This document shows positions 7,571 to 15,686 of a stretch of 64,000 nt of DNA, piece after piece. Source of the stretch: a virus; the IMG/VR virus record IMGVR_UViG_3300024346_000008, positions 62,001 through 126,000 of that record, one strand, 5' to 3'. A program made the position numbers and the translations under genes. Under the pieces are notes generated by a model that searched no databases, had not been told where the DNA came from, and saw nothing but the letters and a program-made list of their open reading frames with translations. The first letter of the stretch is position 1. Every line of letters starts with the position of its first letter.

Positions 7571-7777
7571 ATGCCTTGGAAATATTATACAGCAATAATG
7601 CCATCTGGTTCGGTTATCGACACGAACTGGTTAAATCAACTAGGCTCCAACGTTTCACATTCCCTTACCGGTGCTCCTTCGGGCAGTTGGAACTTAACGC
7701 AAGTGGTTCCATTATCAAATATTAGTGGTAACGGGAATGGACAAGCACTATTTTACTTTATCTCTGGTTCGTATTAA
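7571..7777 (+). CDS. Lone plus-strand small protein (68 aa)
   Basis: The only convincing plus-strand gene. It has a GGAG Shine-Dalgarno sequence six bases before the ATG and a natural-looking protein rich in Ser, Gly, Asn and aromatics, ending FYFISGSY. It has no signal peptide or membrane helix. The upstream region (7505-7570) holds two 10-base palindromes, at 7515-7524 and 7540-7549. Its stop overlaps the stop of the convergent minus-strand gene within one TTAA. The composition resembles small virion peptides, but that is a guess. Confidence 0.6.
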   Translation: MPWKYYTAIMPSGSVIDTNWLNQLGSNVSHSLTGAPSGSWNLTQVVPLSNISGNGNGQALFYFISGSY

Positions 7778-7992
7778 GCAATAACATCAATCGGGGTATG
7801 CATACTTATTACTTGATTTTCTAATAGCAATATATTTTCTTTTAGAAATTCAATGTTGGGTGGATTTTCAAAATGTTCATAAATAGTATTACTTGCATAT
7901 GTTACCGATATGTGAAACGAAGAGGGAGTATCTTGTCCAATGACATAGGTACTCCCTTTTTCCGTTTTCCCAATTTCTTTAGCGATGAACAT
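7774..7992 (-). CDS. Small hypothetical protein (72 aa)
   Basis: I start it at the ATG at 7992 (MFIAKEIGKTEKG), which overlaps the end of the upstream gene by 14 bases; a GTG at 8034 would lengthen it. The sequence has two beta-type strands followed by a helix. No domain is recognised. It is the last gene before the convergent plus-strand gene. Confidence 0.55.
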   Translation of the reverse strand: MFIAKEIGKTEKGSTYVIGQDTPSSFHISVTYASNTIYEHFENPPNIEFLKENILLLENQVISMHTPIDVIA

Positions 7993-8293
7993 TGAACTTT
8001 TCCCATTCCATTGCATCCAATTCCCACTTACCACTTAAGTGTGGATATAATTCCCAAAACATTCCAGAACGAACACTTGCTAGATATTCATCTGGTGCGT
8101 CAGTTTGTGATTTCAGTTTATTTGAAAGTTCAGTAATTTCTTTCTGAATACTTTCTACCGTTGCCGCCGTGGGTAATCCACTGTATTCACACATTTCCTG
8201 TGGTGTACTGAATGCCCGTTCCCAATTATCTGAGAATGTTTTCTGGTCAACACTCAATGGGCGTTGCTTATCACCTTTACCGTTTTCACTCAT
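7979..8293 (-). CDS. Hypothetical phage protein with 'GKGDKQRP' start (104 aa)
   Basis: Begins MSENGKGDKQRPLSVDQKTF. A 'NGKGD.QRP...F..N...F' opening recurs in many small phage proteins of unknown role. The rest is helical. The ATG at 8293 overlaps the end of the 41-residue upstream gene and is preceded by a GGGG run; the TTG at 8299 is less likely. Confidence 0.7.
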   Translation of the reverse strand: MSENGKGDKQRPLSVDQKTFSDNWERAFSTPQEMCEYSGLPTAATVESIQKEITELSNKLKSQTDAPDEYLASVRSGMFWELYPHLSGKWELDAMEWEKFNVHR

Positions 8294-8411
8294 TTTCAAT
8301 TCCCCAATCTTTAGCGTCTACCCACACAAGTGGATGATAAGGTATATACAGCGGATTCTGTAAAATCTCTTCCATAGTGTAACCCACTGAACTTGATACT
8401 GGATTATTCAT
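8286..8411 (-). CDS. Very small protein (41 aa)
   Basis: A frame MNNPVSSSVGYTMEEILQ ending DAKDWGIENE. Its ATG overlaps the stop of the dCMP deaminase gene as ATGA, and its end overlaps the next gene, so it exactly fills the gap between two coupled genes. Nothing else is known. Confidence 0.55.
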   Translation of the reverse strand: MNNPVSSSVGYTMEEILQNPLYIPYHPLVWVDAKDWGIENE

Positions 8412-8866
8412 GGAGTATCTCCGTAAAATTCAATACTCATTCCTGCTTCAATAAACATACCCACACTACGCATTGCATGTTCGTTCCAACGAGCGTCCTT
8501 TGCGCCGGTACCCATATCATATTCTTCCATAACGATTTTTGTAATACCCGAATTAATAATGGCCCGTGCGCAATCCGCACATGGTGTTCCGCATGTCATA
8601 TACATTGTACATCCCTTCGTAGACACACCAATCCGTGCAGCATTATAAATTGCATTGCGCTCTGCGTGCTCCATCCAATAATACTTTTCAGGACGTTCCT
8701 GTCGTTCAGGCCGATAATCGTCAATTCCTCTAGGGAATGAGTTATATCCCGTGGATACAATTTCATTATCCTTGCCGACAATCACAACACCGATTTGGGT
8801 TGCTTCATCCTTAGACTTTAATTTGACCGTATGTGCTATCGCACGAAAGTATTCTTGCCAGTTCAT
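8408..8866 (-). CDS. cd: dCMP deaminase
   Basis: A zinc enzyme that turns dCMP into dUMP, the precursor of dTMP. The signature is clear: HAE at residues 67-69 (zinc His and proton-shuttle Glu) and PCADC at 95-99 with both zinc Cys residues. The length (152) suits the phage family. The start overlaps the probable gene 62 stop as ATGA. Together with dUTPase at 19992 it feeds dUMP; no thymidylate synthase is in the window. Confidence 0.95.
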   Translation of the reverse strand: MNWQEYFRAIAHTVKLKSKDEATQIGVVIVGKDNEIVSTGYNSFPRGIDDYRPERQERPEKYYWMEHAERNAIYNAARIGVSTKGCTMYMTCGTPCADCARAIINSGITKIVMEEYDMGTGAKDARWNEHAMRSVGMFIEAGMSIEFYGDTP

Positions 8867-9333
8867 AGTTTTGCTTGCTTAAGTTGTTTTTTATCTACGC
8901 CATATTTTTCACAGAGTTCCCGTAACCCATCTTTATTCTGTGTGTAGTAAATTTCTAGATAGGTGATTGCTTCCACCTTTGATACTTGATAGTATTTAGC
9001 AACTAACTCGACCAACCAGTTTTCATACTTCTCATCTTTAGAACCTTTAATGTATTTATTATATTGTTTCCCACGGGGCAATATGTTCGTAAGAAATTGA
9101 TAATGTGCCCTATCGGGAATGTTTGGATACTTCTGTAACGCATTCACGATAGGGGCATAATTTACATTCATCGAAAGAAACCGATGCATCATATATCGGG
9201 AATACTTATATTTCTTTTTATCCGTATCATTCAACCCATCAAAGAATTGTATAGACTGATCCGTTGTTACGGCGTTCAAAAAATCAAATAACTCGTTTCC
9301 TTTTTCAGATACTTCGGCTTTCTTCTTTGGCAT
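8863..9333 (-). CDS. 62: Probable clamp-loader small subunit (gp62-like)
   Basis: A 156-residue helical protein with LFDFLNAVT near residue 15, YSRYMMHRFLSMN near 45 and a Lys-rich C-terminus. This matches the pattern of the small clamp-loader subunit in T4-like environmental phages, where 'R.LS' follows a Tyr-rich helix. Position supports it, because gene 44 is just upstream with two small genes between. gp62 joins gp44 to load the gp45 clamp. Sequence conservation in this family is weak, so confidence is moderate. Confidence 0.68.
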   Translation of the reverse strand: MPKKKAEVSEKGNELFDFLNAVTTDQSIQFFDGLNDTDKKKYKYSRYMMHRFLSMNVNYAPIVNALQKYPNIPDRAHYQFLTNILPRGKQYNKYIKGSKDEKYENWLVELVAKYYQVSKVEAITYLEIYYTQNKDGLRELCEKYGVDKKQLKQAKL

Positions 9334-9339
9334 ATTTAA

Positions 9340-9924
9340 TTACTTTAAGTTTTTGACGGAATCTGCGAGATTATATTCCAATGCTTCTTCTGAACTTAAC
9401 CAGATATCCTGTGGCGGGAGTAACTTTTCCCGAATTATTTTCTCACTCAACTTCGTACACTTACGATAATGAGCAATCATACGCTTAGTAGTCAAATCAA
9501 ACTGTCTCTGTGTAGCGATTAGTTCATGTTCCTTCCCATAAGTTCCTGCTGCCCACTGATGTGAGAGGATAGACGTATTCGGTGTAATCAACCGACATCC
9601 AGGTTCACCAGCAATAAACGTCATGAGTCCAGCACTTGCAATCACACCCAACCCAATCGTATGAATAGGAATACTACTACCCCGCATCACATCAATCAAG
9701 GCAAATGCCGACATTAAATCGCCGCCATAACTGGTAATCATTAGCGTAAGGTTTTCAACCTTATTACTGGTCTGAAAATTACTGTCTAAAATCCACGTAA
9801 TAACATCCTTTGTAGTACTCGTATTAAATTCACTTGCGAAATAATATACGCCGTGATCGGACAATGATGGTGGACGAGTGTCCATCATAAATCCCTGTAA
9901 ATCTGGCATGTTGTTTGAAAACAT
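9340..9924 (-). CDS. clpP: ClpP-like serine protease
   Basis: A 194-residue ClpP/crotonase-fold peptidase. The full triad is visible: Ser97 in VIASAG, His122 in LSHQ and Asp173 in PPQD, followed by the family ending EALEYNLADSV. The oligomerisation and oxyanion elements (YGGD near 66-69) are also present. No ClpX or ClpA is in the window. Phage ClpP-like enzymes often act in capsid maturation, but this one lies among replication genes between the clamp-loader genes. It may work with host Clp ATPases or on its own. Confidence 0.9.
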   Translation of the reverse strand: MFSNNMPDLQGFMMDTRPPSLSDHGVYYFASEFNTSTTKDVITWILDSNFQTSNKVENLTLMITSYGGDLMSAFALIDVMRGSSIPIHTIGLGVIASAGLMTFIAGEPGCRLITPNTSILSHQWAAGTYGKEHELIATQRQFDLTTKRMIAHYRKCTKLSEKIIREKLLPPQDIWLSSEEALEYNLADSVKNLK

Positions 9925-9925
9925 C

Positions 9926-10186
9926 TTACAGTTCTAACTTCAACTGCGACTTCGCCGGAACGTCAGCGGGGTCTGCAATCTTCACAGGCAAGAACTGCTT
10001 GTTAATAAATCCACATGCATTACATGCAAACGTTGGGATGGGAACAATAGCTTCCTTTCCAGTAGGTGATACAAGAGCAGAAACTCTCTTCATCAAAACT
10101 ACTTCCTGGAATGTATAGTTGCCGCAACTTTCGCATGTAACATCCTGTGCGTTACTTAAATCAATATTCATTGGTTGTTTGCTCAT
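9926..10186 (-). CDS. Small zinc-ribbon protein (86 aa)
   Basis: Two knuckles, CESCG near residue 18 and CNACG near residue 55, form one zinc ribbon with beta strands between them. It sits between gene 44 and the ClpP-like gene, ten bases after gene 44. The ribbon suggests binding to nucleic acid or a partner protein; no specific role is known. Confidence 0.75.
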   Translation of the reverse strand: MSKQPMNIDLSNAQDVTCESCGNYTFQEVVLMKRVSALVSPTGKEAIVPIPTFACNACGFINKQFLPVKIADPADVPAKSQLKLEL

Positions 10187-10195
10187 ATTATCTCC

Positions 10196-11122
10196 TCAAC
10201 TTGTTAAAATGGTATGTAATACTGTTATAAAATTAATTTCTTTATCAATCACTTGACTGTCCCACCGGCACCCGTCTCCAATTGCAATGATTGCTTGTGA
10301 AATTTTATTGGGGGCATATTGTTCAACATAATCAAATAATACTCGGTATAATTCGGTAAAGTCTTGAATCTGTGCGTCAGCCACAATCTTTCGAATTTCC
10401 GTAACCTTATCCTTCAAAGTCAAATTACTGGTCAGTGCATCCACGACCTTTAGTTTAACATCCTGTCCAATCAGTTCATCAACACTTACTTGCAGTTTTC
10501 CATCACGGGATTGTAACTGTGCAGTATTAATAATCTTTCTAATATCTGGATAATATACATTAACAATCTGTGCAATCGTCTTCGTATCGTATTCCACATT
10601 CTCATTTTTTAGGATATCTGCCAACTTCTTTGCCACATCCTTCTTACTAGGTGGAGTCAACTTATATACCTGCGTTCGACTCACCAGTGGGTCGATAATT
10701 CGTTCCACATAATTTGCCGTCAAAATAAATCGGGTTGATGCCGCATGAGCTTCCATCATATTACGAAGTGCCGGTTGTGCTTCTCGTCCCAAGAAGTCTG
10801 CCTCATCCAATACAACAATCTTTAAAGGTGCAAATCCAACGGTTGACGCAAATCCCTTAATCTTATCACGAACCGTATCAATGCCACGTTCGTCAGATGC
10901 GTTAATAAACATATAATCACAATCAATGTTCTTAACAAGAATTTTGGCGGCAGTCGTTTTACCAGTTCCAGCAGTTCCGTAAAACAGTAGATGTGGAATA
11001 TCCTGTGTTTGGATGTATTGTTCCAATTTTGCTTTAATTACATCATTACCGATATAGTTTTCAAGAACATCGGGTCTATACTTTTCTGTCCAAATCGTAT
11101 GTTCGTTCACACCTTTCTCCAT
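10196..11122 (-). CDS. 44: Clamp-loader ATPase large subunit (gp44)
   Basis: An AAA+ ATPase of about 308 residues that opens and loads the sliding clamp. Counting from a GTG at 11128, Walker A is GTAGTGKTT (51-59), Walker B is VVLDEAD (105-111), and the arginine finger lies in SRT (150-152), a variant of the usual SRC. The opening WTEKYRP is the standard clamp-loader start. The ATG at 11122 is used here. A GTG at 11110 overlaps the upstream stop as GTGA and has GGAG six bases before it, so it could be the true start. Confidence 0.95.
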   Translation of the reverse strand: MEKGVNEHTIWTEKYRPDVLENYIGNDVIKAKLEQYIQTQDIPHLLFYGTAGTGKTTAAKILVKNIDCDYMFINASDERGIDTVRDKIKGFASTVGFAPLKIVVLDEADFLGREAQPALRNMMEAHAASTRFILTANYVERIIDPLVSRTQVYKLTPPSKKDVAKKLADILKNENVEYDTKTIAQIVNVYYPDIRKIINTAQLQSRDGKLQVSVDELIGQDVKLKVVDALTSNLTLKDKVTEIRKIVADAQIQDFTELYRVLFDYVEQYAPNKISQAIIAIGDGCRWDSQVIDKEINFITVLHTILTS

Positions 11123-12336
11123 AGCCACACTGGCTCGGCAAAAATTTTATTAACAGAGTTATCTACTCTGTCCATTGTATCGTCTGTCCATTCGTTCGGC
11201 GCACTTCCTTGTGTCACGGTTCCTGCTCCAGCACTATTCGGTCGTTTGGACATTTCCATTCCAATTGCACCTAGATATTCAAGACCCAATGATTGTAAAT
11301 GATCGTTCATAGGATTGGTAATCTCTAACCATCGTTTCTGTCCTTTCCCTGATGTAGAAAACACATCAGCAATGTTTATTGCCATAATACCACCGACTCG
11401 CATTGCTGGATAAATATTGGTTAATACTTGATGTAAGAACTTTTCATTCCACTCTTCAATAGACTTATATCGTTTAAAACTCTGAGTATCATCCGTACTA
11501 TAATGTTCTACATTAAAATATGGTGGTGAAGTGAATACTATGTCAAAGTACTCATTATACTCTGAAAAGTCAACCCCTTCCGCGGGTAATTCATAGAAAG
11601 TGGTTCTTTTATCGTTCTCAAAAAAACTACTATGTTTTACATAAAATTCTTTTTGTTTTTCATATAATGGGTGATTATCTGTATTGGGGTCCATACCAAC
11701 ATAATGTTCTGTTGTATTTGCCGCATAGAATCCTGCTAACCTATCTCCCCATCCCATTGAAAAGTCCAATACATTTTTAGATTGAAACATATCGTACAAT
11801 GACTTTGCTACATTTGGTCTGAACTGTGAGCAAGTATATTTCCGTAGATGCAAACATCCTCGCAATGTAGACTTATCAATACGAGGAACTTTTAACGTGA
11901 ACAGTGACCCCATGAGACTCACCATTGTACTCTTAGTTCTCCATGTTTTCTCGGGACCAGGCGAACGATTTGAATTTGCTTTCCAACGATTTTCTTGTTG
12001 AAAATAATTTGATGCGGCATTGCCAGTATTACTTTTTGAAAATAACATTGGGTTGTTTTCAAACAATAAAGAATAATTGGAATTCTTTGTCCGTGAAAAC
12101 CATTCCTGTTCTTTAATCCCTTCGTTCCAACGAACACTTTTTAATTGCATATAACTAGTATACGCATCTTCTTCACTGATATCATTGTAGGGAATGGCGT
12201 ACGTCATGCAAACCGTTGCCATACTTTCTTTGATATCATCTACGGAGAACGTTTTTTTAATATATTGCCATTCGTCCGCACTTATTTCTAAGTACGGAGT
12301 CATGGCTAAAAATTTATCGAAATAATTTTGATACAT
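11107..12336 (-). CDS. DNA methyltransferase (SPPY type)
   Basis: A SAM-dependent DNA methyltransferase with motif I DFSMGWGDRL (191-200) and catalytic motif IV TSPPYF (269-274). SPPY is typical of enzymes that methylate an exocyclic amino group (N4-cytosine or N6-adenine), not carbon 5 of cytosine. The N-terminal 180 residues probably recognise the target. No partner restriction enzyme is visible, so it is an orphan, probably protecting or marking phage DNA. It directly follows the TAGT-like glycosyltransferase gene. Confidence 0.88.
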   Translation of the reverse strand: MYQNYFDKFLAMTPYLEISADEWQYIKKTFSVDDIKESMATVCMTYAIPYNDISEEDAYTSYMQLKSVRWNEGIKEQEWFSRTKNSNYSLLFENNPMLFSKSNTGNAASNYFQQENRWKANSNRSPGPEKTWRTKSTMVSLMGSLFTLKVPRIDKSTLRGCLHLRKYTCSQFRPNVAKSLYDMFQSKNVLDFSMGWGDRLAGFYAANTTEHYVGMDPNTDNHPLYEKQKEFYVKHSSFFENDKRTTFYELPAEGVDFSEYNEYFDIVFTSPPYFNVEHYSTDDTQSFKRYKSIEEWNEKFLHQVLTNIYPAMRVGGIMAINIADVFSTSGKGQKRWLEITNPMNDHLQSLGLEYLGAIGMEMSKRPNSAGAGTVTQGSAPNEWTDDTMDRVDNSVNKIFAEPVWLWRKV

Positions 12337-13587
12337 TTATTCTGTTTCGGTTTCAATATCCACTGAATTAGTACGTTTTACTAGTTTCATATTATATTCA
12401 TTGACCTTTGGTTCTCTAGGAATTCCCTCTTTCAATACCAAATCTTGCTTAAATAACTTAGTATAGGCAATGTGATGATGTGGACGACCATCCTTGTGCA
12501 TTTCATGGGTTAGAGTAACAATTTTTCCCCAATGCTTCTTTAGTTCATCAAACTTTTTCTGATATCCAGAAGTATTGCCACCTTCATAAATGGTATCCGT
12601 GTTTCCACCACGCATGGTACCCGTAGTTTGTTTTCCACTCAATAACGTATTAAAGTTGACTGTGCACAAATCACCAGTGGACAATACTCGTAGAGACAAA
12701 TCGGTATCTTCGTTGTACGTTCCTCTCCACCGTTCTTCTAATCGGGTGTCCAATAATTCAGAATTGATTAGAATGCAACTATATACTCTTGTGTTTTTTA
12801 TAAATTGACTACGACCTGGTTCTGTCGCAGGAACAAATGACATATACTGACATCCAACCAATCCCAAGTTTTCATATCGGTCACTGAAATCTTCCATGAT
12901 TCTGAAAAATACACCGTCTTTAACTTTCTTCTTTAAATTGTTATTCCACCGATAAAATCCAAGAATATTATCATCGACTACCCAATGCTTTTTGTGACCA
13001 TTCTTAACGGCATGATCCCATACAAAATTTCGAACAGGGATACTACCTCTCTTTAATTCACTAAAGTTTTTAGGAAGTTTTATAATCTTCTTCTTGTCTA
13101 CCTTTGCAGCATACGAATCGTATTCTGCGGGTTCCACGCATATATAAAAATCAATTCCCATTTCTTCAAGCGTGTCAATGGTAAAGGTTTTTTCCCATCG
13201 ACCTTTGGTAATTACATATATCGGATACTTTGGGTAAATTTTATGAGTATACGCATACTCATAATCTCTCAATGGATTTTCATTAAGATCATAATGTACA
13301 TAACGACTTGCGTTATTTTCCTTCAAACCAAACGTCTTATATACTATATTACGTTCCATTTGGTTTTTAACAAACACATTGACTATGCACCGTTCCATCA
13401 GATACGGCGACCATACAAATTCGGGCAGATTGAAATAATGTTCGCATTCCAAATCGTACAAATTATGATTTTTATAATCAAATTCATATGAAAGTGTATA
13501 ATCCCAGAAGTCACCTTCAATAAGCGTATTATTTAAAATGTCAGCAACTTTTTCTTTGTGACTTGTGTGGATTTTAATTATTTCCAT
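12337..13587 (-). CDS. TET-associated-type glycosyltransferase (TAGT-like)
   Basis: A 416-residue protein matching the TET-associated glycosyltransferase family as I know it. It has YPIYVITKGRW (121-131), EPAEYDSYA (152-160), GSIPVRNFVWDHA (181-193), the metal-site-like HWVVDDN (201-207), RWRGTYNEDTDLSLR (286-300) and a GGNTD motif. The family is linked to sugars added to oxidised 5-methylcytosine in phage DNA. The next gene is a DNA methyltransferase, which fits DNA modification. No TET dioxygenase is visible here, so the substrate is open. Confidence 0.82.
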   Translation of the reverse strand: MEIIKIHTSHKEKVADILNNTLIEGDFWDYTLSYEFDYKNHNLYDLECEHYFNLPEFVWSPYLMERCIVNVFVKNQMERNIVYKTFGLKENNASRYVHYDLNENPLRDYEYAYTHKIYPKYPIYVITKGRWEKTFTIDTLEEMGIDFYICVEPAEYDSYAAKVDKKKIIKLPKNFSELKRGSIPVRNFVWDHAVKNGHKKHWVVDDNILGFYRWNNNLKKKVKDGVFFRIMEDFSDRYENLGLVGCQYMSFVPATEPGRSQFIKNTRVYSCILINSELLDTRLEERWRGTYNEDTDLSLRVLSTGDLCTVNFNTLLSGKQTTGTMRGGNTDTIYEGGNTSGYQKKFDELKKHWGKIVTLTHEMHKDGRPHHHIAYTKLFKQDLVLKEGIPREPKVNEYNMKLVKRTNSVDIETETE

Positions 13588-13601
13588 ATGTTATACCTGT
13601 A

Positions 13602-14321
13602 TTAAATAGAAATCTGAACCAGATAATACGTTGATGTATATCCGTTTGCATCAAACTTTACGACCGACAATCCCTTTGAACTAATCTGTAAGGTTCCATT
13701 ATTGATTTCCTTATTTGCCATAAGAATTTCACGAAGATAATCGGCAGAGAAACTAATAGGCGCCACCTTTGTAGCTACGTCGGTTGCCACCGTAATAGAA
13801 ATTCTATTGGTGTTATTAGAAGAATGACCAATCACCACTTCGGCAGTCTTATCGTCACCTGAACTCATCACCGTAAATGTTTCCACATCATTCAACGCAC
13901 CCTTTGCCTTCACGAATGTACCAACGAACTTATCATCCAATAGAATAGTAAAATCTACCGCTGGAAGTTTCTTTAACTCCGGTACTGCGGGAATGACAGT
14001 TGCATCAGCAAGTACAAACGTTGCCTTCGTGGAGTTATCCGTCAGATTCAACCCCGTCATCTTACCATTAGCAACACTGGCATTGACTGTAATATTTTCG
14101 TCCAGTACACCTAGAATCGACCGAAGTTTCTTGGTGTCGTATACGCCGAATTCACCTTCGGGAAACTTAATCTGCTCTGCCGTAATTTCAACAAGAACAT
14201 TCTTGTCAGCGGAAATAGTACGCACGGAGAGATTGTCACCGTCTGACTTCAAGGTAACACTCTCACACGAACCACCCAAATTATACTTACTAATAAACTT
14301 TTCTAGCTTTGACTTTTCCAT
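13602..14321 (-). CDS. 45: Sliding clamp (gp45)
   Basis: A 239-residue DNA polymerase processivity factor of the T4 gp45/PCNA type, expected to form a ring around DNA. It opens MEKSKLEKFISKYNL and has the repeated beta-alpha-beta pattern of clamp domains. EGEFGVYDTKKLRSIL lies near 75-90, and the C-terminal strand runs into YYLVQISI. It lies upstream of genes 44 and 62 on the same strand, the usual T4 order with added genes between. Confidence 0.92.
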   Translation of the reverse strand: MEKSKLEKFISKYNLGGSCESVTLKSDGDNLSVRTISADKNVLVEITAEQIKFPEGEFGVYDTKKLRSILGVLDENITVNASVANGKMTGLNLTDNSTKATFVLADATVIPAVPELKKLPAVDFTILLDDKFVGTFVKAKGALNDVETFTVMSSGDDKTAEVVIGHSSNNTNRISITVATDVATKVAPISFSADYLREILMANKEINNGTLQISSKGLSVVKFDANGYTSTYYLVQISI

Positions 14322-14340
14322 AACCGTTACCTATTAATTG

Positions 14341-14697
14341 TTAATATTGTGTATCTTCATACCACATTTTTGACAGTTTCCCGTCCGTAAATCTTGCAAA
14401 ATAATCACGCCATACATTGTTGCTATGCATACTCTTATAGAACATAATATCCCCGTGGTAATCTGTCAAGTACTCACGACGATAACTTCCTTCTATTCTC
14501 TGTAGATGCCCTTTAAACATATATCCTTCATCTGTTATCCATTCGTTATCCCACCGTTCTTCGTACAATTCACCGTTGGCGGTAATAACATACTTAGCCA
14601 GTGCATTTTCAAGTGACTTAGTTTGGTACCATTCATCGGTAATCTCGGTATTACCGGGGAGTATTTGTTCTATTCTAATTTCATCAAACATGCCCAT
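14341..14697 (-). CDS. Hypothetical phage protein (118 aa)
   Basis: Begins MGMFDEIRIEQ, an opening shared by many small phage proteins ('MGMFD.I'), followed by a YQTKSLENALAKY helix and a Trp/Tyr-rich C-terminal half. A GGAG sequence before the ATG at 14697 supports the start. It is probably soluble. Role unknown. Confidence 0.75.
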   Translation of the reverse strand: MGMFDEIRIEQILPGNTEITDEWYQTKSLENALAKYVITANGELYEERWDNEWITDEGYMFKGHLQRIEGSYRREYLTDYHGDIMFYKSMHSNNVWRDYFARFTDGKLSKMWYEDTQY

Positions 14698-14700
14698 AAA

Positions 14701-15207
14701 CTATCTCCATTTATTAATATTGATGCGTAGTCTTTCCCAATTGAAATGGGGTCCTGGATCAATTTTTCTTCCTCTGGGAATTGCAATATCAGAATGTCCA
14801 ATAATTACTTTCGATGTAGAATCATTATATCGTGATTGTAATTGCTTTATAAGCCATCCCGCACTATTATATTGTTTTTCTGTATATGCTTCTGGTGGGT
14901 CATTTTGTAAACAAATACCAATACTATATTTATTTAATCGAAACATTCCCTTATAATAGGAAATACCTGCGTGTGAGGCTTCATACTTGGGATCGATTAA
15001 TTTAATGATAGTACCGTCGCGTTGAATATAATAATGATAACTATTTCTTTTTTTAATTAATGTTCGCCGTGTCGATTTATATGAACCACCATCATCATAA
15101 TGTAATACAATATAATTAGTGGCACCTCTTACTGTTTTCTTTACAGGTAATGGCTTATTTAATAATGTTGGTGCCAACAATTGTGCAATCAATAACATTT
15201 TTAGCAT
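14701..15207 (-). CDS. N-acetylmuramoyl-L-alanine amidase (endolysin)
   Basis: An Amidase_2-type zinc hydrolase that cuts the bond between muramic acid and the peptide stem of peptidoglycan. Zinc ligands are visible as H36 (VLHYDD), H138 (GHSD) and D150 in RKIDPGPHF, matching the AmiD-like arrangement. The N-terminus MLKMLLIAQLLAPTLL is hydrophobic, so export by the host (signal or signal-anchor type) is likely. An AGGAG site six bases before the ATG confirms the start. No adjacent holin is recognised. Confidence 0.9.
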   Translation of the reverse strand: MLKMLLIAQLLAPTLLNKPLPVKKTVRGATNYIVLHYDDGGSYKSTRRTLIKKRNSYHYYIQRDGTIIKLIDPKYEASHAGISYYKGMFRLNKYSIGICLQNDPPEAYTEKQYNSAGWLIKQLQSRYNDSTSKVIIGHSDIAIPRGRKIDPGPHFNWERLRININKWR

Positions 15208-15224
15208 ATATTTCTCCTATAAGC

Positions 15225-15344
15225 GGCACCAGGGGAGTCGAACCCCGCATAGATTTCTCTAAGTCCTTGGCTAGCATAGTGTGGTCATAACATTGGGGTA
15301 GCAACCCGTCCACTCCTACCGTCGTCCCGCCCGACTGTGGTGCC
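15225..15344 (-). ncRNA. tRNA-like RNA element, non-canonical
   Basis: Read on the minus strand, GGCACCA (15344-15338) pairs perfectly with TGGTGCC (15231-15225) as a seven-base acceptor stem. A D-arm GTCG/CGAC starts two bases after the first acceptor strand. A T-arm GGGG-TTCGACT-CCCC sits just before the 3' acceptor strand. TAGA-GAAA-TCTA forms a variable-arm-like hairpin. The whole is 120 bases, far longer than a normal tRNA. The only anticodon-like loop is TTGCTAC (anticodon GCT, serine), held by just three G-C pairs. No CCA is encoded. It could be a decayed tRNA, one with an insertion, or a tRNA mimic. Confidence 0.6.
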
Positions 15345-15350
15345 AAAATA

Positions 15351-15686
15351 TTAATTTTTGGGACGATTTAACATCTTTGATAGTTCACTTTGAAACAATG
15401 GTACTACCTTTTGAAGAATACCCTCTACAAAGTCAATCTGTGAGGCACGATATAAATTCTCATCAAATATAACAGAAATATTAATTTTACTAGCAAACGA
15501 GTTGGGGTCAAACACTCTCTCAGCTCTATAATCAAACTTCTTTTTTACTTCTCTATTTAAGTTCTCCCAACGAGCGGATAGTTCATCACGTTCTTTGGTC
15601 AACTTAGTATTATTTTCTTTGAGTAAGGCATTTTGGGCAAGTGCCCGTTCTAATTTTTCCCATATGAAATTGGTTTCTTGTCCCAT
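15351..15686 (-). CDS. Coiled-coil hypothetical protein (111 aa)
   Basis: Residues about 8-50 form a heptad-like helix (LERALAQNALLKENN and following charged repeats), consistent with a coiled coil. The C-terminal half looks globular. The start overlaps the ligase stop as TAATG. Nothing identifies a function. Confidence 0.6.
   Translation of the reverse strand: MGQETNFIWEKLERALAQNALLKENNTKLTKERDELSARWENLNREVKKKFDYRAERVFDPNSFASKINISVIFDENLYRASQIDFVEGILQKVVPLFQSELSKMLNRPKN

Noticed and set aside
15155-15346. Minus-strand frame of 63 codons
   Set aside because: It covers the tRNA-like element and the start of the amidase gene, and its product looks random.
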